This document shows positions 7,135-14,833 of a stretch of DNA of 28,742 nt, in pieces. The position numbers and the translations under genes were made by a program. The DNA comes from JBGOUV01 sp041477815. Lineage in GTDB: Bacteria; Acidobacteriota; Terriglobia; Bryobacterales; JACQDG01. The notes below the pieces were generated by a model, which did no database searches, was not told where the DNA came from, and was given only the letters and a program-made list of their open reading frames with translations. Where the stretch lies: contig JBGOUV010000029.1 of assembly GCA_041477815.1 (NCBI GenBank), positions 1-28,742 on the forward strand, in the 5' to 3' direction. Positions within the stretch are counted from its first letter, which is position 1; each line of letters begins with the position of its first letter.

Positions 7135-8761
7135 AGTTGGTGCGAGGTGGAGTACGGCGGGATTGCGAAGCCACCTGGCGAGGCGACTGGCCCGCCTGCA
7201 CGGTCAGGACCTGCCCAATCGCCAGGCGCGTGCCCCGCAGCCCGTTCCAGGTCTGTAACTGGGCTACGGTCACCCCTTGACGCTTGGCAATGGCTCCCAG
7301 GGTGTCGCCCTGCTTCACCGTATAGCGGGGTCCCACCCGCTCGCCCAAGCCCGCCGGAGACCGGCGTACCGGGTCCGGCCGGTAGGCTACCGGGATGCTG
7401 ATCCGCTGGCCGGACGCCAATTCGCGCCCTTCCAATTGGTTCACCGCCGCAATCTCTTCCGGCTTGACCTTGTAACGCAGCGCGATCTGGGCCAGGGTCT
7501 CCTGGCCGTGCACCTCATGCCGCCGCCAGCTTGCCCGCCGGGACTCGGGGATGGCGCTGATCTCTTGCTCGAATCGTTCGGCCGTACCCTTGGGAATCCG
7601 CAGCGCGTAGGAGCTGTCCGGGGTCGCCGGACCCAGCAGCGCCGGGTTTAACTGCTTGATCCGGGCCGGCGTGGCGCCGGTCAGGTCCGCCACCAGGGGG
7701 AGACCGATGCGGGACTTGGTGGTGACGGTGTCGTAATGGATGGCCGGCTCCGGCGTCACGTCATCGAGGCTAAAAGTATCCGGGTTCTTGGCCAGGAGCG
7801 TCATGGCCAGGATCACCGGAACGTAATTGGCGGTCTCGCGGGGCAAGGCTCCTCGGGAGACGAACTCCCAGAAGTCGGCGTAGCCGGTTCGCTCCACGGC
7901 CCGCTGCACACACCCCGGGCCGCAGTTGTAGGCCGCCATGGCCAGGTACCAATTGCCGAACTGGGCGTAGAGGTCCGACAAGTGGCGGGCCGCCGCATAG
8001 GTGGCCTTTTCCGGGTCCAGGCGCTCGTCCACCAGGCGGTTCTGGTTCAGCCCGTACTCCTTGCCGCGCCAGGCCACAAATTGCCACATTCCGGTGGCCC
8101 GCTTGGGCGATCGGGCGGTAGCCCGGAAACCGGATTCGGCCTGCACCAGGTAGATCATCTCCTGCGGGATGCCCTGCTCGGCCAGTATCCGGGAAATCAT
8201 AGGCCGATAGGCGCCCGCCCGGCGCAGGCTCTCCCGCAGGGTGTTTCGTCCCCGCTTGAGGAAGTAGTTCACGTAGCGCATCACCGCTTCGTTCAGGGTC
8301 AGGGGCAGATCGGAGTCGGTGGTCAGGACCAGCTTGCGCAGATCGGCCGGGATCTTGGAATCCTCGTCCAGGTTGAGGGCGAGTAATTCCTCCAGCAACA
8401 GGGGCTCCGCCTGCTGGGGCACCGCCGGCTGCTTCCAGGATTCGAGCTCTTGGGCGTGCAGCTCCTCCAGCAGGTTATTCGGGTTGCGCCGGGGTTCCCG
8501 GCGCGGGCTGAATAGTTCGGGCGCCTGGGGACTCTGGTAGACCAAGGCCAGGGAAGGATCCTCGGCCGGGAGGGGGTTCAGGCTGAGGATGGGGGGTGCT
8601 TCCAGAACGACCGGCGGTTGTGGGGCCCGCGTCGGGGGCGGAACGTAGGTGGTGAGAGTTGCCCACTGCCGGTTGTGGTAGCCGGTGCAAGAAACCAGTA
8701 GCGTGCCTCCCACGATCAGTGTTACTACCGCCGCCATGTACCCGCTCTGTGGTATCCTCAT
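7133..8761 (-). CDS. mltD: MltD-type lytic transglycosylase with LysM repeats
   Basis: A peptidoglycan-cleaving enzyme of 542 aa, predicted to be a lipoprotein: a hydrophobic leader ends in the lipobox LVSC with Cys25 as the lipidation site. After a proline-rich linker (about 40-120), the SLT/lysozyme-like domain spans about 155-320. It has the catalytic glutamate E209 in LVQAESGF, the helix RATGMWQF and the AAYNCGPG motif. Two clear LysM modules follow at about 414-458 and 479-522, and a weaker LysM-like segment lies at about 343-390, as is common in MltD proteins. The enzyme would cut glycan strands from the outer-membrane side. The start is uncertain: the ATG at 8761 lacks a clear ribosome site and an ATG eight codons later would keep a usable signal. 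A terminator-like hairpin overlaps the stop. Confidence 0.93.
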   Translation of the reverse strand: MRIPQSGYMAAVVTLIVGGTLLVSCTGYHNRQWATLTTYVPPPTRAPQPPVVLEAPPILSLNPLPAEDPSLALVYQSPQAPELFSPRREPRRNPNNLLEELHAQELESWKQPAVPQQAEPLLLEELLALNLDEDSKIPADLRKLVLTTDSDLPLTLNEAVMRYVNYFLKRGRNTLRESLRRAGAYRPMISRILAEQGIPQEMIYLVQAESGFRATARSPKRATGMWQFVAWRGKEYGLNQNRLVDERLDPEKATYAAARHLSDLYAQFGNWYLAMAAYNCGPGCVQRAVERTGYADFWEFVSRGALPRETANYVPVILAMTLLAKNPDTFSLDDVTPEPAIHYDTVTTKSRIGLPLVADLTGATPARIKQLNPALLGPATPDSSYALRIPKGTAERFEQEISAIPESRRASWRRHEVHGQETLAQIALRYKVKPEEIAAVNQLEGRELASGQRISIPVAYRPDPVRRSPAGLGERVGPRYTVKQGDTLGAIAKRQGVTVAQLQTWNGLRGTRLAIGQVLTVQAGQSPRQVASQSRRTPPRTN

Positions 8762-8887
8762 CGGCCAGATTGGACCGGTTCGTTAGGGTTTAAAAACCAG
8801 CAAGACGGGCCATGCTATCAGATCCGACCGCCCGATGTCCAGTAGGAAAGTATGAGCCAAAATCATTGTCTTTTAGAATCAATCACT

Positions 8888-8895
8888 TAGGAGGA
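8888..8895 (+). promoter_or_regulatory. Strong Shine-Dalgarno of the FMN oxidoreductase gene
   Basis: TAGGAGGA lies eight bases before the ATG at 8904 and fixes the start, so the twin-arginine leader is included in the protein. Confidence 0.75.
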
Positions 8896-8903
8896 CAGTC
8901 CCC

Positions 8904-10088
8904 ATGCGTTTGAACCGCCGCAACGCCGTCAAGAGCCTGGTTGGGATGGTCAGCGCCTCTCCCTTGCTGGCCCAGGGCCCGCGCGACAGCGAAGCCCTTT
9001 TAGAGCCCGCCGGTGTGATGGACTTCGAGCCTCTGGCGAAGGCCAAGTTGGATAAACTGGCCTACGACTACCTGGCCGGAGGCTCGGAGGACGAGGTCTC
9101 GCTGCGCGACAACCGCGCGGCCTTCAACCGCATCATCCTGCGGCCGCGCGCCTTGGTGGATGTCCACCAGATCGACCTGGGGATCGAGCTGTTCGGCCGG
9201 AAGCTCGACTACCCCATCCTGCTCGATCCGGCGGGGGGCAAGAACTGCCTGCACCCGGACGGGGAGCTGGTCGTCGCCCGGGCCGCGGCCCGCGCCAAGG
9301 CCCTGCACATAACCAATGGCGGCATCCAGTCGCTGACCAAGACGGGCCAAGGGCCGGTGTGGTGGCAGGTCACCACCGGGGCGCAGCTCCGCACCCCCCA
9401 GACCATACGCCAGTTCGTTCGGCAATTAGAGGATGACGGCTGCGCGGGGATCTGTTTCACCATCGACATCATGCACGTCTCCCACCGCGAGCGGAACATC
9501 CGGAACAAGTTCGACCGCTCCTGGGGCGAAACCGGCATCCCCCCGCGCGACGCCCAGGGCCGCCTCCCCGCGCCGAAGAACCCCGAGCGGGCCGGCAACT
9601 ACCCCTCGCGGCCGTTCCCGACCCCGACTTGGGAGAGCGTCCGGCAACTCCGCGCGGCGACCAAGCTGCCCATTGTCGTCAAGGGTATCCTGACCGCCGA
9701 GGCGGCCGAGCAGTGTGCGCAAAACGGAGTCTCGGGAATCATTGTTTCGAGCCACGGCGGCCGGCAACTGGACCACGTCGGTGCTACGATTGAGGCGTTG
9801 CCGGAGGTGGTGGACGCGGTGAAGGGACGGATTCCGGTTCTGATCGACGGCGGGTTGCGGCGCGGGACCGATATCCTGAAGGCTCTGGCGCTGGGCGCCA
9901 AGGCCGTCTGCGTCGCGCGGCCGTATCTCTATGGTCTGGCCGCTTTCGGACAACCGGGGGTGGAGCGGGTGCTCGAGCTGCTGCGCACCGAATTGGCCCT
10001 GGACATGGGACTGGCCGGCCTCCCCAACATCGCCGCCATCGACAAATCGCTGATTCGCATCCGGGGGTATCAGCATGATGGAGCGTAG
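8904..10088 (+). CDS. Exported FMN-dependent alpha-hydroxy-acid oxidoreductase
   Basis: A 394-aa TIM-barrel flavoprotein of the glycolate oxidase / L-lactate dehydrogenase family. Eye alignment to glycolate oxidase places the catalytic histidine at H284 in SSHGGRQLD, substrate arginines at R195 and R287, the FMN lysine at K260, and the phosphate site DGGLRRGTD at 315-323. Two family positions are altered: the active-site tyrosine of the QLY motif is threonine (QVT, residue 157), and the FMN-contacting APTA segment reads DPAG. The N-terminus has a twin-arginine-like leader (NRRNAVK, then a hydrophobic run ending in LLAQ), unusual for this normally cytoplasmic or membrane-bound family. The gene overlaps the beta-propeller gene by 14 bp (or 11), implying joint expression. 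It reduces FMN while oxidising a 2-hydroxy acid if active; the substrate cannot be read. Confidence 0.88.
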   Translation: MRLNRRNAVKSLVGMVSASPLLAQGPRDSEALLEPAGVMDFEPLAKAKLDKLAYDYLAGGSEDEVSLRDNRAAFNRIILRPRALVDVHQIDLGIELFGRKLDYPILLDPAGGKNCLHPDGELVVARAAARAKALHITNGGIQSLTKTGQGPVWWQVTTGAQLRTPQTIRQFVRQLEDDGCAGICFTIDIMHVSHRERNIRNKFDRSWGETGIPPRDAQGRLPAPKNPERAGNYPSRPFPTPTWESVRQLRAATKLPIVVKGILTAEAAEQCAQNGVSGIIVSSHGGRQLDHVGATIEALPEVVDAVKGRIPVLIDGGLRRGTDILKALALGAKAVCVARPYLYGLAAFGQPGVERVLELLRTELALDMGLAGLPNIAAIDKSLIRIRGYQHDGA

Positions 10089-10851
10089 AGCGTTTCTAGG
10101 ATCTCTGTGGGCCGCGGCGGCGGCCGCCCGGCCGAAAGATGCACCCACGCGGCCGGCCAAGGTAATCAAATTATTCAAGTCCCCGGAGGGCACCCCGAAC
10201 GGTCTGGAGACCACGTCCGAGGGCCTCTGGATCGGCGAGCAGGTGAGCGACCGGGCGTTCCTGGTCGACTGGAAGGGCAAGGTGCTGCGGAAGGTGGACA
10301 CCGAATGCTCCAACTGCAGCGGCATCGCCGCCGGCGGCGGCTACCTGTGGATGGCCGCCAACGGCAAGGCGGTGGGCCGCGAGCCGCGTCCCACCGATGC
10401 CACCACCGGCGAGGTCATCCAATGCGACCTGAAGACCGGCAAGACCGTGAAACGCCATCCGGTGCCCGGGGGCAAGGGCGGGGTCCATGGACTGGAGTAC
10501 GCCAACAATACCCTGTGGATCACGTCGCTGGGTATCCAAAAGCTGTCGCAGGTCGATCCCCAGGACTTCCACCTGATCCACCAGATCCCGGTGCACCTGG
10601 GCCGGGCCCATGGTCTGGCCTGGGACAAAGGGGCCATCTGGTGCATGCACTCGACCGACCGCGTGATCCACAAGCTGGACGCCAAGGACGGCACGATCCT
10701 CGAGATCGTCACGCTGGCCAAGACCGACCCCGATCCCCACGGCATGTGCCTGTACCAGGGCCATCTCTACTACTGCGACGCCGGCATAGCCCCCGGCGGC
10801 AAGAGTAACGGGAGCGACTCGGCAGGCTACATCTGCCGGATCGATTTGTAG
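10075..10851 (+). CDS. Exported beta-propeller protein (SMP-30/NHL/Vgb-like)
   Basis: A 258-aa protein with a twin-arginine-like leader (ERRAFLGSLWAAAAAA) and repeated strand units of the type LWIGEQVSDRAFLVDWKG, LWMAANG, LWITSLGIQKLSQVD and IWCMHSTDRVIHKLDAKDG. These resemble SMP-30/gluconolactonase, NHL or streptogramin-lyase-type propellers. Histidines and aspartates line the repeats (VHGLEY, AHGLAW, PHGMCLY), which may form a central metal or substrate site. Two ATGs are adjacent, at 10075 and 10078, and either would overlap the upstream flavoprotein gene. The pairing suggests a shared substrate, for example a hydroxy acid and its lactone, but that is inference. Subfamily is not certain. 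Confidence 0.8.
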   Translation: MMERRAFLGSLWAAAAAARPKDAPTRPAKVIKLFKSPEGTPNGLETTSEGLWIGEQVSDRAFLVDWKGKVLRKVDTECSNCSGIAAGGGYLWMAANGKAVGREPRPTDATTGEVIQCDLKTGKTVKRHPVPGGKGGVHGLEYANNTLWITSLGIQKLSQVDPQDFHLIHQIPVHLGRAHGLAWDKGAIWCMHSTDRVIHKLDAKDGTILEIVTLAKTDPDPHGMCLYQGHLYYCDAGIAPGGKSNGSDSAGYICRIDL

Positions 10852-10922
10852 CACGGAGCCGCTGCCGCAGAGAGCTGTCAAAAACACTCTGGAACCACGC
10901 ATGTCAAAGTCTGGCGTCAGGT

Positions 10923-10942
10923 CTAAGGATGTGATACCTTAG
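10923..10942. promoter_or_regulatory. Inverted repeat upstream of the low-GC gene (candidate operator)
   Basis: CTAAGG (10923-10928) and CCTTAG (10937-10942) are perfect complements with an 8-nt spacer, ending 17 bases before the ATG at 10960. It could be a binding site or a small leader hairpin. The rest of the 10852-10959 gap shows nothing recognisable. Confidence 0.35.
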
Positions 10943-10959
10943 TCCGCTACAGGACCTAT

Positions 10960-11613
10960 ATGAAATTGACCGATGGGCTTGTAGCTATACTTAAGGCGCT
11001 AAACAGCGCAAATTGGCCAACTGTTGCCCTTGTTTTGGGTATAATTGCTATCTTTCTTTTTAGAAAGCCGATCTATGGCCTAATAGGAAGGGTGAGGTCC
11101 GCTGGAAACTGGTTAACAGCCGATGCTCCTCCCGAGGCACAGCAAGACACAAGGCGCCAGAGCGATGTCGTCGAGAAATTGAAGGATGCCAGCTCTCCAG
11201 CAATACGTGACAGAGAAAAACGAATCAAAATGGATCTGGAGAGTCGCGGCCTGGAAGCGTCTGGCGATACCATCTCGATCCTAATCCGTCATCTGGCCGC
11301 CTCGCAGTTCATGGTATTCGCAGAGCGAGTCTACAATAATATCTTCGGTAGTCAAATTCACGTCCTCAAGCGGATCAACGAATCAAGGCTGACCGGACTG
11401 CAAAAGGAAGTCGTTGACCGACACTTCATTCATGTATCGACTGTGCTATTCCCTGAACACCTGAAAGGCTGGACGTTGCAAACTTACATGGACTTTCTTG
11501 TCTCAAACGGCTTGGTTCTCGAACAAGAAGATCGGTACTACATAACTGGGGACGGCACCGAGTTCCTGTCGTGGATGGCCCACATGGGTCGCGCCGAGAA
11601 CCGGGGGCTCTAG
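10960..11613 (+). CDS. Hypothetical membrane-anchored protein, AT-richer than neighbours
   Basis: A 217-aa protein I do not recognise. One hydrophobic helix at about 19-36 (WPTVALVLGIIAIFLF) is followed by a charged region, so most of the protein is probably cytoplasmic or periplasmic behind a single anchor. The middle (about 60-110) is rich in K, R, D and E. The last 80 residues look like a small alpha/beta or winged-helix unit, with YMDFLVSNGLV followed by YYITGDGTEFLSWM. Codon use differs clearly from flanking genes, with many A- or T-ending codons, and the local DNA is much less GC-rich, suggesting acquisition. It sits just before a TumE/TumA-like toxin-antitoxin pair. Start choice is supported only by the ATG position; there is no clear ribosome site. 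Confidence 0.75.
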   Translation: MKLTDGLVAILKALNSANWPTVALVLGIIAIFLFRKPIYGLIGRVRSAGNWLTADAPPEAQQDTRRQSDVVEKLKDASSPAIRDREKRIKMDLESRGLEASGDTISILIRHLAASQFMVFAERVYNNIFGSQIHVLKRINESRLTGLQKEVVDRHFIHVSTVLFPEHLKGWTLQTYMDFLVSNGLVLEQEDRYYITGDGTEFLSWMAHMGRAENRGL

Positions 11614-11747
11614 AGAGCCGAAGCGGCACAGACATATCCGGTGTCGTCAAGATAGGGCGCTTGCGTTCAAACGGCGGACATTAGCTTGGCCAGCCCCCAA
11701 CGAAGCCCCTGGAGCGCAGCCCCTATCGCGAGGCAGAATTGCAACAC

Positions 11748-11764
11748 TTATCAAGTTGTGATAA
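11748..11764. promoter_or_regulatory. Candidate operator before the TumE/TumA-like pair
   Basis: TTATCA (11748-11753) and TGATAA (11759-11764) form a perfect inverted repeat with a 5-nt spacer, ending eight bases before the toxin ATG at 11773. Toxin-antitoxin operons are often repressed by their antitoxin at such a site; binding here is inferred. Confidence 0.45.
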
Positions 11765-11772
11765 CCTCAAAC

Positions 11773-12150
11773 ATGTCAGATCGGGAGCGTCACCCAAATC
11801 CCGGCCTTGACACGCTGTTGGACCTCGACGGTCAGGTGTTCGTGGTAGATCCCAACGGCGGCTACTGGGTGAAGTTCATGGCGTGCCGCGTTCCCGCATC
11901 GACAGAGAAGCCCGCTGGAGTGAGCTATTCGCTAACTCTCCATGATGCGGCGGGCAGACGTCTGGTGGGGTTCGACAATACTCATGCGGTCCGCAAATCG
12001 GCAAGGCCGGGTGGGAAGGGCAGGGGTTCGCCCGACCATAAACACCGGTTGGGGACCGTTCGGCCGTACACGTTCCGAAATGCCGCTACGTTGCTGCAGG
12101 ACTTCTGGAAGGAAGTGGACAGTGTGCTAAAAGAGAAGGGAGTGCTGTGA
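11773..12150 (+). CDS. TumE-like toxin
   Basis: A 125-aa protein resembling the TumE toxin family. It shows the conserved VGFDNTHAVRK block (D68, N69, H71), a later DHKHR block with H89 and H91, the segment TVRPYTF, and a C-terminal helix ATLLQDFWKEVDSVL. The histidine/aspartate set may form an active or metal site, but the biochemical activity is not visible. Start at the ATG at 11773 is preferred: the in-frame TTG at 11686 would add 29 residues unlike the family, and the ATG has an inverted repeat just upstream. The stop overlaps the GTG start of the antitoxin-like gene by four bases (GTGA), so the two are translationally coupled. Confidence 0.8.
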   Translation: MSDRERHPNPGLDTLLDLDGQVFVVDPNGGYWVKFMACRVPASTEKPAGVSYSLTLHDAAGRRLVGFDNTHAVRKSARPGGKGRGSPDHKHRLGTVRPYTFRNAATLLQDFWKEVDSVLKEKGVL

Positions 12151-12539
12151 GGAAAGTGCTGAGAGTGGGAATCGCCTCCTACGAGGAGATGAAAGCGCGG
12201 ACCCTCGCGATTGCCAGAGGAGAATGCAGGCCCGCGCCTAACGAACCGAAGGTCTGGTTCCGCTCGGCGGAGAGCTTTGGTAAGGTGCTCTCGGAAAGGA
12301 ACCGGGCCCTGCTGAGTGTGATTGCCGGGTGCTCTCCAAATTCGCTGGCCGAGCTGGCCGAGCGGACGGGGCGCAAGAAATCCAACCTCTCGCGCACCCT
12401 GAAGACGATGGAGCGTTATGGCTTTGTCGTCTTGAAGAGGGGCGAGCGAGGCACGATCCGGCCTCGGGTTCCCTACCGGTCGATTTCGTTGGTGATGCCG
12501 CTCGCCGGAGGCGCCCGCCGCCGGATCGAGGCCGCCTGA
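12147..12539 (+). CDS. TumA-like antitoxin with winged-helix domain
   Basis: A 130-aa protein downstream of and overlapping the TumE-like gene. Residues about 60-110 carry a helix-turn-helix of MarR/ArsR style: NSLAELAERTGRKKSNLSRT followed by LKTMERYGFVVLKRG as recognition helix and wing. The N-terminal 50 residues would be the toxin-binding part in analogy to other antitoxins. Start is GTG at 12147. It probably represses the operon, perhaps at the inverted repeat at 11748-11764. Toxin-first order with a DNA-binding antitoxin second matches the TumE/TumA arrangement. Confidence 0.8.
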   Translation: MRKVLRVGIASYEEMKARTLAIARGECRPAPNEPKVWFRSAESFGKVLSERNRALLSVIAGCSPNSLAELAERTGRKKSNLSRTLKTMERYGFVVLKRGERGTIRPRVPYRSISLVMPLAGGARRRIEAA

Positions 12540-12551
12540 GCATCCCTGGCG

Positions 12552-14231
12552 ATGCCCGGACCTTTCTCACGACGAAGATTCCTGGCTCTGAGCGGCTGCG
12601 GCGCTCTGGCAGGTCTCAGCAATGGGGCCGCGCCGCCTCTGTTTGAGGAAATCCCCTCCGCCTCCAGCGGCATCACCTGGGTGCACGAGAACGCCCGGTC
12701 CGAGCAGCGCTACCTGCCCGAGACCGTCGGCCCCGGTTGCGCCTTTCTGGACTACGACAATGACGGCTGGATGGATATCTACCTGGTCAACAGCGGCCCG
12801 TGCGATTTCTACCGGCCGAAGAAGCCGCTGCGGAACGCCCTGTACCGGAACAACCGGGACGGCACCTTTACCGACGTCACCGCGCGGGCGGGCGTGGCCG
12901 GCGGCACCTTCGGCATGGGGGCGGCGGTCGGGGACTACAACAACGACGGCTATCCGGACCTGTTCGTCACCGCCTACGGCCGGTCCATTCTTTACCGCAA
13001 CAACGGCGACGGCACGTTTACCGACGTGACCGGGCCGGCCGGGGTGGAGGTCCCCGGATGGTCGACCAGCGCGCTGTGGTTCGACTACGACAATGACGGC
13101 CGCCTGGACCTGTTCGTGTGCCGGTTTGTCGAGTTCGCCGTGGGCAAGCACATTTTCTGCGGGGACAACAAGCTCGGCCTTCGGTACTACTGCATCCCGC
13201 GCGACTTCCAGCCCAGCAGCAGTCTCCTGTTTCACAACGACGGCGATGGCACGTTTACCGAAGTGAGCCGGGGCACCGATCTCGCCTCCTCGCTCGGCAA
13301 GGCGCTGGGCGCGGTCGCCACCGACGTCGATAACGACGGGCGCCTGGATCTGTTCGTGGCCAACGACACGGTGCAGAATTTCCTGTTCCTCAATCGCCGC
13401 AAGAATCTGTGGGAGGAGTCGGCGCTTTTGGCGGAAGTGGGTCTGGGCGCCAACGGGCAGGCCCGCTCGGGCATGGGCGTGGATAGCGCCGATTTCGACG
13501 GAGACGGCTGGGAAGACCTGTTTGTCTCCAATGTCGACCAGGAAATATTCTCCCTCTACAAGAACAACGGGGACGAGACGTTCACCGACGTGGCCCGCGC
13601 CCACGACGTGGGCCAAGCCACCCTGCGGCTGAGCGGCTGGGGCCTCAAGTTCCTCGACTTCGACAACGACGGCGAGATGGATCTGATCCTGGCCAATGGC
13701 CATCCGGACGATATGGTCCAGCGCTATTCGCCCCGGGTAGAGTACCAGGAGCCGCTGCTGCTCTTTCGCCAGGAGGGGGGAAAGCTTCGCAACATTAGCA
13801 CCCAGGCGGGTCCGGTGTTCGAAAAACGGTTCGCGTCGCGAGGTCTGGCGGCCGGCGATTACAATAATGACGGGCGGGTGGATGTCCTGGTCGCCAACAA
13901 CGGCCAGCCGCCGCTGCTGCTGCGAAACCAGGCCGGCCGGGAGAACCACTGGGTGGGTTTGAAGTTGCAGGGCGTACGCGCGAATCGGGACGCGGTGGGC
14001 GCCCGCATTTCGTGGTCGGTGGACGGCAAGAAGAGATCCCGCTTGAAGAACGCCGGCGGCAGTTATCTTTCTTCGCATGACCCCCGCGTGGTATTGGGCC
14101 TGGGTCCCGCCAAGAAGCTGGACTGGTTGGAGGTTCGCTGGCCGCTCCCCAGCACAGTAGTGGACCGCTTCACCGACGTGCCCGTGGATCGCTACCTGAC
14201 CATCGTGGAAGGACAGGGGATGGTCCGCTAA
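12552..14231 (+). CDS. CRTAC1 family exported protein (FG-GAP/VCBS repeats + ASPIC/UnbV)
   Basis: A 559-aa exported protein. The leader has a twin-arginine motif (SRRRFLALSG, residues 6-15). Seven calcium-binding blades follow, each with a D-x-D/N-x-D-G core: DYDNDGWMD near 67, then DYNNDGYPD, DYDNDGRLD, DVDNDGRLD, DFDGDGWED, DFDNDGEMD and DYNNDGRVD. Such blades build an integrin-like beta-propeller. The last 90 residues, from NHWVGLKLQG, form an ASPIC/UnbV domain. Members are extracellular and usually of unknown role. The ATG lies only 12 bases after the antitoxin stop and lacks a strong ribosome site. Confidence 0.93.
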   Translation: MPGPFSRRRFLALSGCGALAGLSNGAAPPLFEEIPSASSGITWVHENARSEQRYLPETVGPGCAFLDYDNDGWMDIYLVNSGPCDFYRPKKPLRNALYRNNRDGTFTDVTARAGVAGGTFGMGAAVGDYNNDGYPDLFVTAYGRSILYRNNGDGTFTDVTGPAGVEVPGWSTSALWFDYDNDGRLDLFVCRFVEFAVGKHIFCGDNKLGLRYYCIPRDFQPSSSLLFHNDGDGTFTEVSRGTDLASSLGKALGAVATDVDNDGRLDLFVANDTVQNFLFLNRRKNLWEESALLAEVGLGANGQARSGMGVDSADFDGDGWEDLFVSNVDQEIFSLYKNNGDETFTDVARAHDVGQATLRLSGWGLKFLDFDNDGEMDLILANGHPDDMVQRYSPRVEYQEPLLLFRQEGGKLRNISTQAGPVFEKRFASRGLAAGDYNNDGRVDVLVANNGQPPLLLRNQAGRENHWVGLKLQGVRANRDAVGARISWSVDGKKRSRLKNAGGSYLSSHDPRVVLGLGPAKKLDWLEVRWPLPSTVVDRFTDVPVDRYLTIVEGQGMVR

Positions 14232-14235
14232 CCGC

Positions 14236-14265
14236 TTGACACTCCGAACCTCCGTAGCTCACAAT
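14236..14265 (+). promoter_or_regulatory. Candidate sigma-70 promoter
   Basis: TTGACA at 14236-14241 and CACAAT at 14260-14265 with 18-nt spacing, followed by an AAGGAG ribosome site (about 14290-14295) and the ATG at 14303. The -35 is perfect and the -10 matches four of six. Confidence 0.5.
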
Positions 14266-14302
14266 AGCTGTAGACGTTACAACACTTACAAGGAGCTAAT
14301 GG

Positions 14303-14806
14303 ATGAAACTCAGCACGTTCCGGCAGAGGTGGTATGGCGTTACAGTGACTATTGTGGCACTCGGGCTGGCTTGCTTCGTAGTTAGTTTGGTGCGTCCCCA
14401 GCGGACCAAAGCGCTTACGAGCGTCGACGTTCCCGCGTTTATCTTTGCTCCGGTGACGGTGAGCAACAACCACACGGCCCGGCTTTGCATCAATCATATT
14501 CTCGGCGAGGGGCCGGTCCAGACCACGTTGGAGTTTCGGGACGCCGCGGACGTGAACCGGCTTCTGGCGACGACTACCGTCGACGTCGACTCCCAGAAGG
14601 GGGCCTGCTTCGGACAAGATGCCGCCAGTCTGATCGGCAGCAGCGGGTCCGCCCGCGTGGTGGGGATCATTCGCACCACCACTCTTCGGAATTGGCGGTC
14701 CACGAACCCCCCGGTCGTGTCGCTCCAAATACAGGGCGCCACCGCCAATTTCATTATGGCCCCGGCCCTGGCCGGACCCTCTTTCCGACTTCCCGAGGCG
14801 CAGTAG
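14303..14806 (+). CDS. Hypothetical protein with N-terminal signal anchor
   Basis: A 167-aa protein not recognised. After a basic start (MKLSTFRQRWYG), a hydrophobic helix of about 20 residues (13-32) acts as signal peptide or anchor. The exported part is beta-strand-like, with alternating patterns such as VTVSNNHTARLCINHIL and RVVGIIRTTTLR. Two cysteines (in RLCIN and GACFG) could form a disulfide. A good ribosome site AAGGAG and a promoter-like sequence precede it, so it is likely expressed on its own. It follows the CRTAC1 gene by 71 bp. Confidence 0.8.
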   Translation: MKLSTFRQRWYGVTVTIVALGLACFVVSLVRPQRTKALTSVDVPAFIFAPVTVSNNHTARLCINHILGEGPVQTTLEFRDAADVNRLLATTTVDVDSQKGACFGQDAASLIGSSGSARVVGIIRTTTLRNWRSTNPPVVSLQIQGATANFIMAPALAGPSFRLPEAQ

Positions 14807-14833
14807 CCCGTCCCGGGCCGCGGCCGACTACCT

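Noticed and set aside
11686..11772. TTG-started extension of the TumE-like protein
   Set aside because: The extra 29 residues do not resemble the family, and the palindrome and likely promoter lie inside this stretch.
12567..14078. 503-aa minus-strand ORF opposite the CRTAC1 gene
   Set aside because: Mirror of the repeated calcium-binding blades; the repeated valine-rich pattern follows from the D-x-D-x-D-G codons on the other strand.
14351..14371. Sigma-54-like sequence TGGCAC...TTGC
   Set aside because: Spacing between the GG and GC elements is wrong and it lies inside a coding region.
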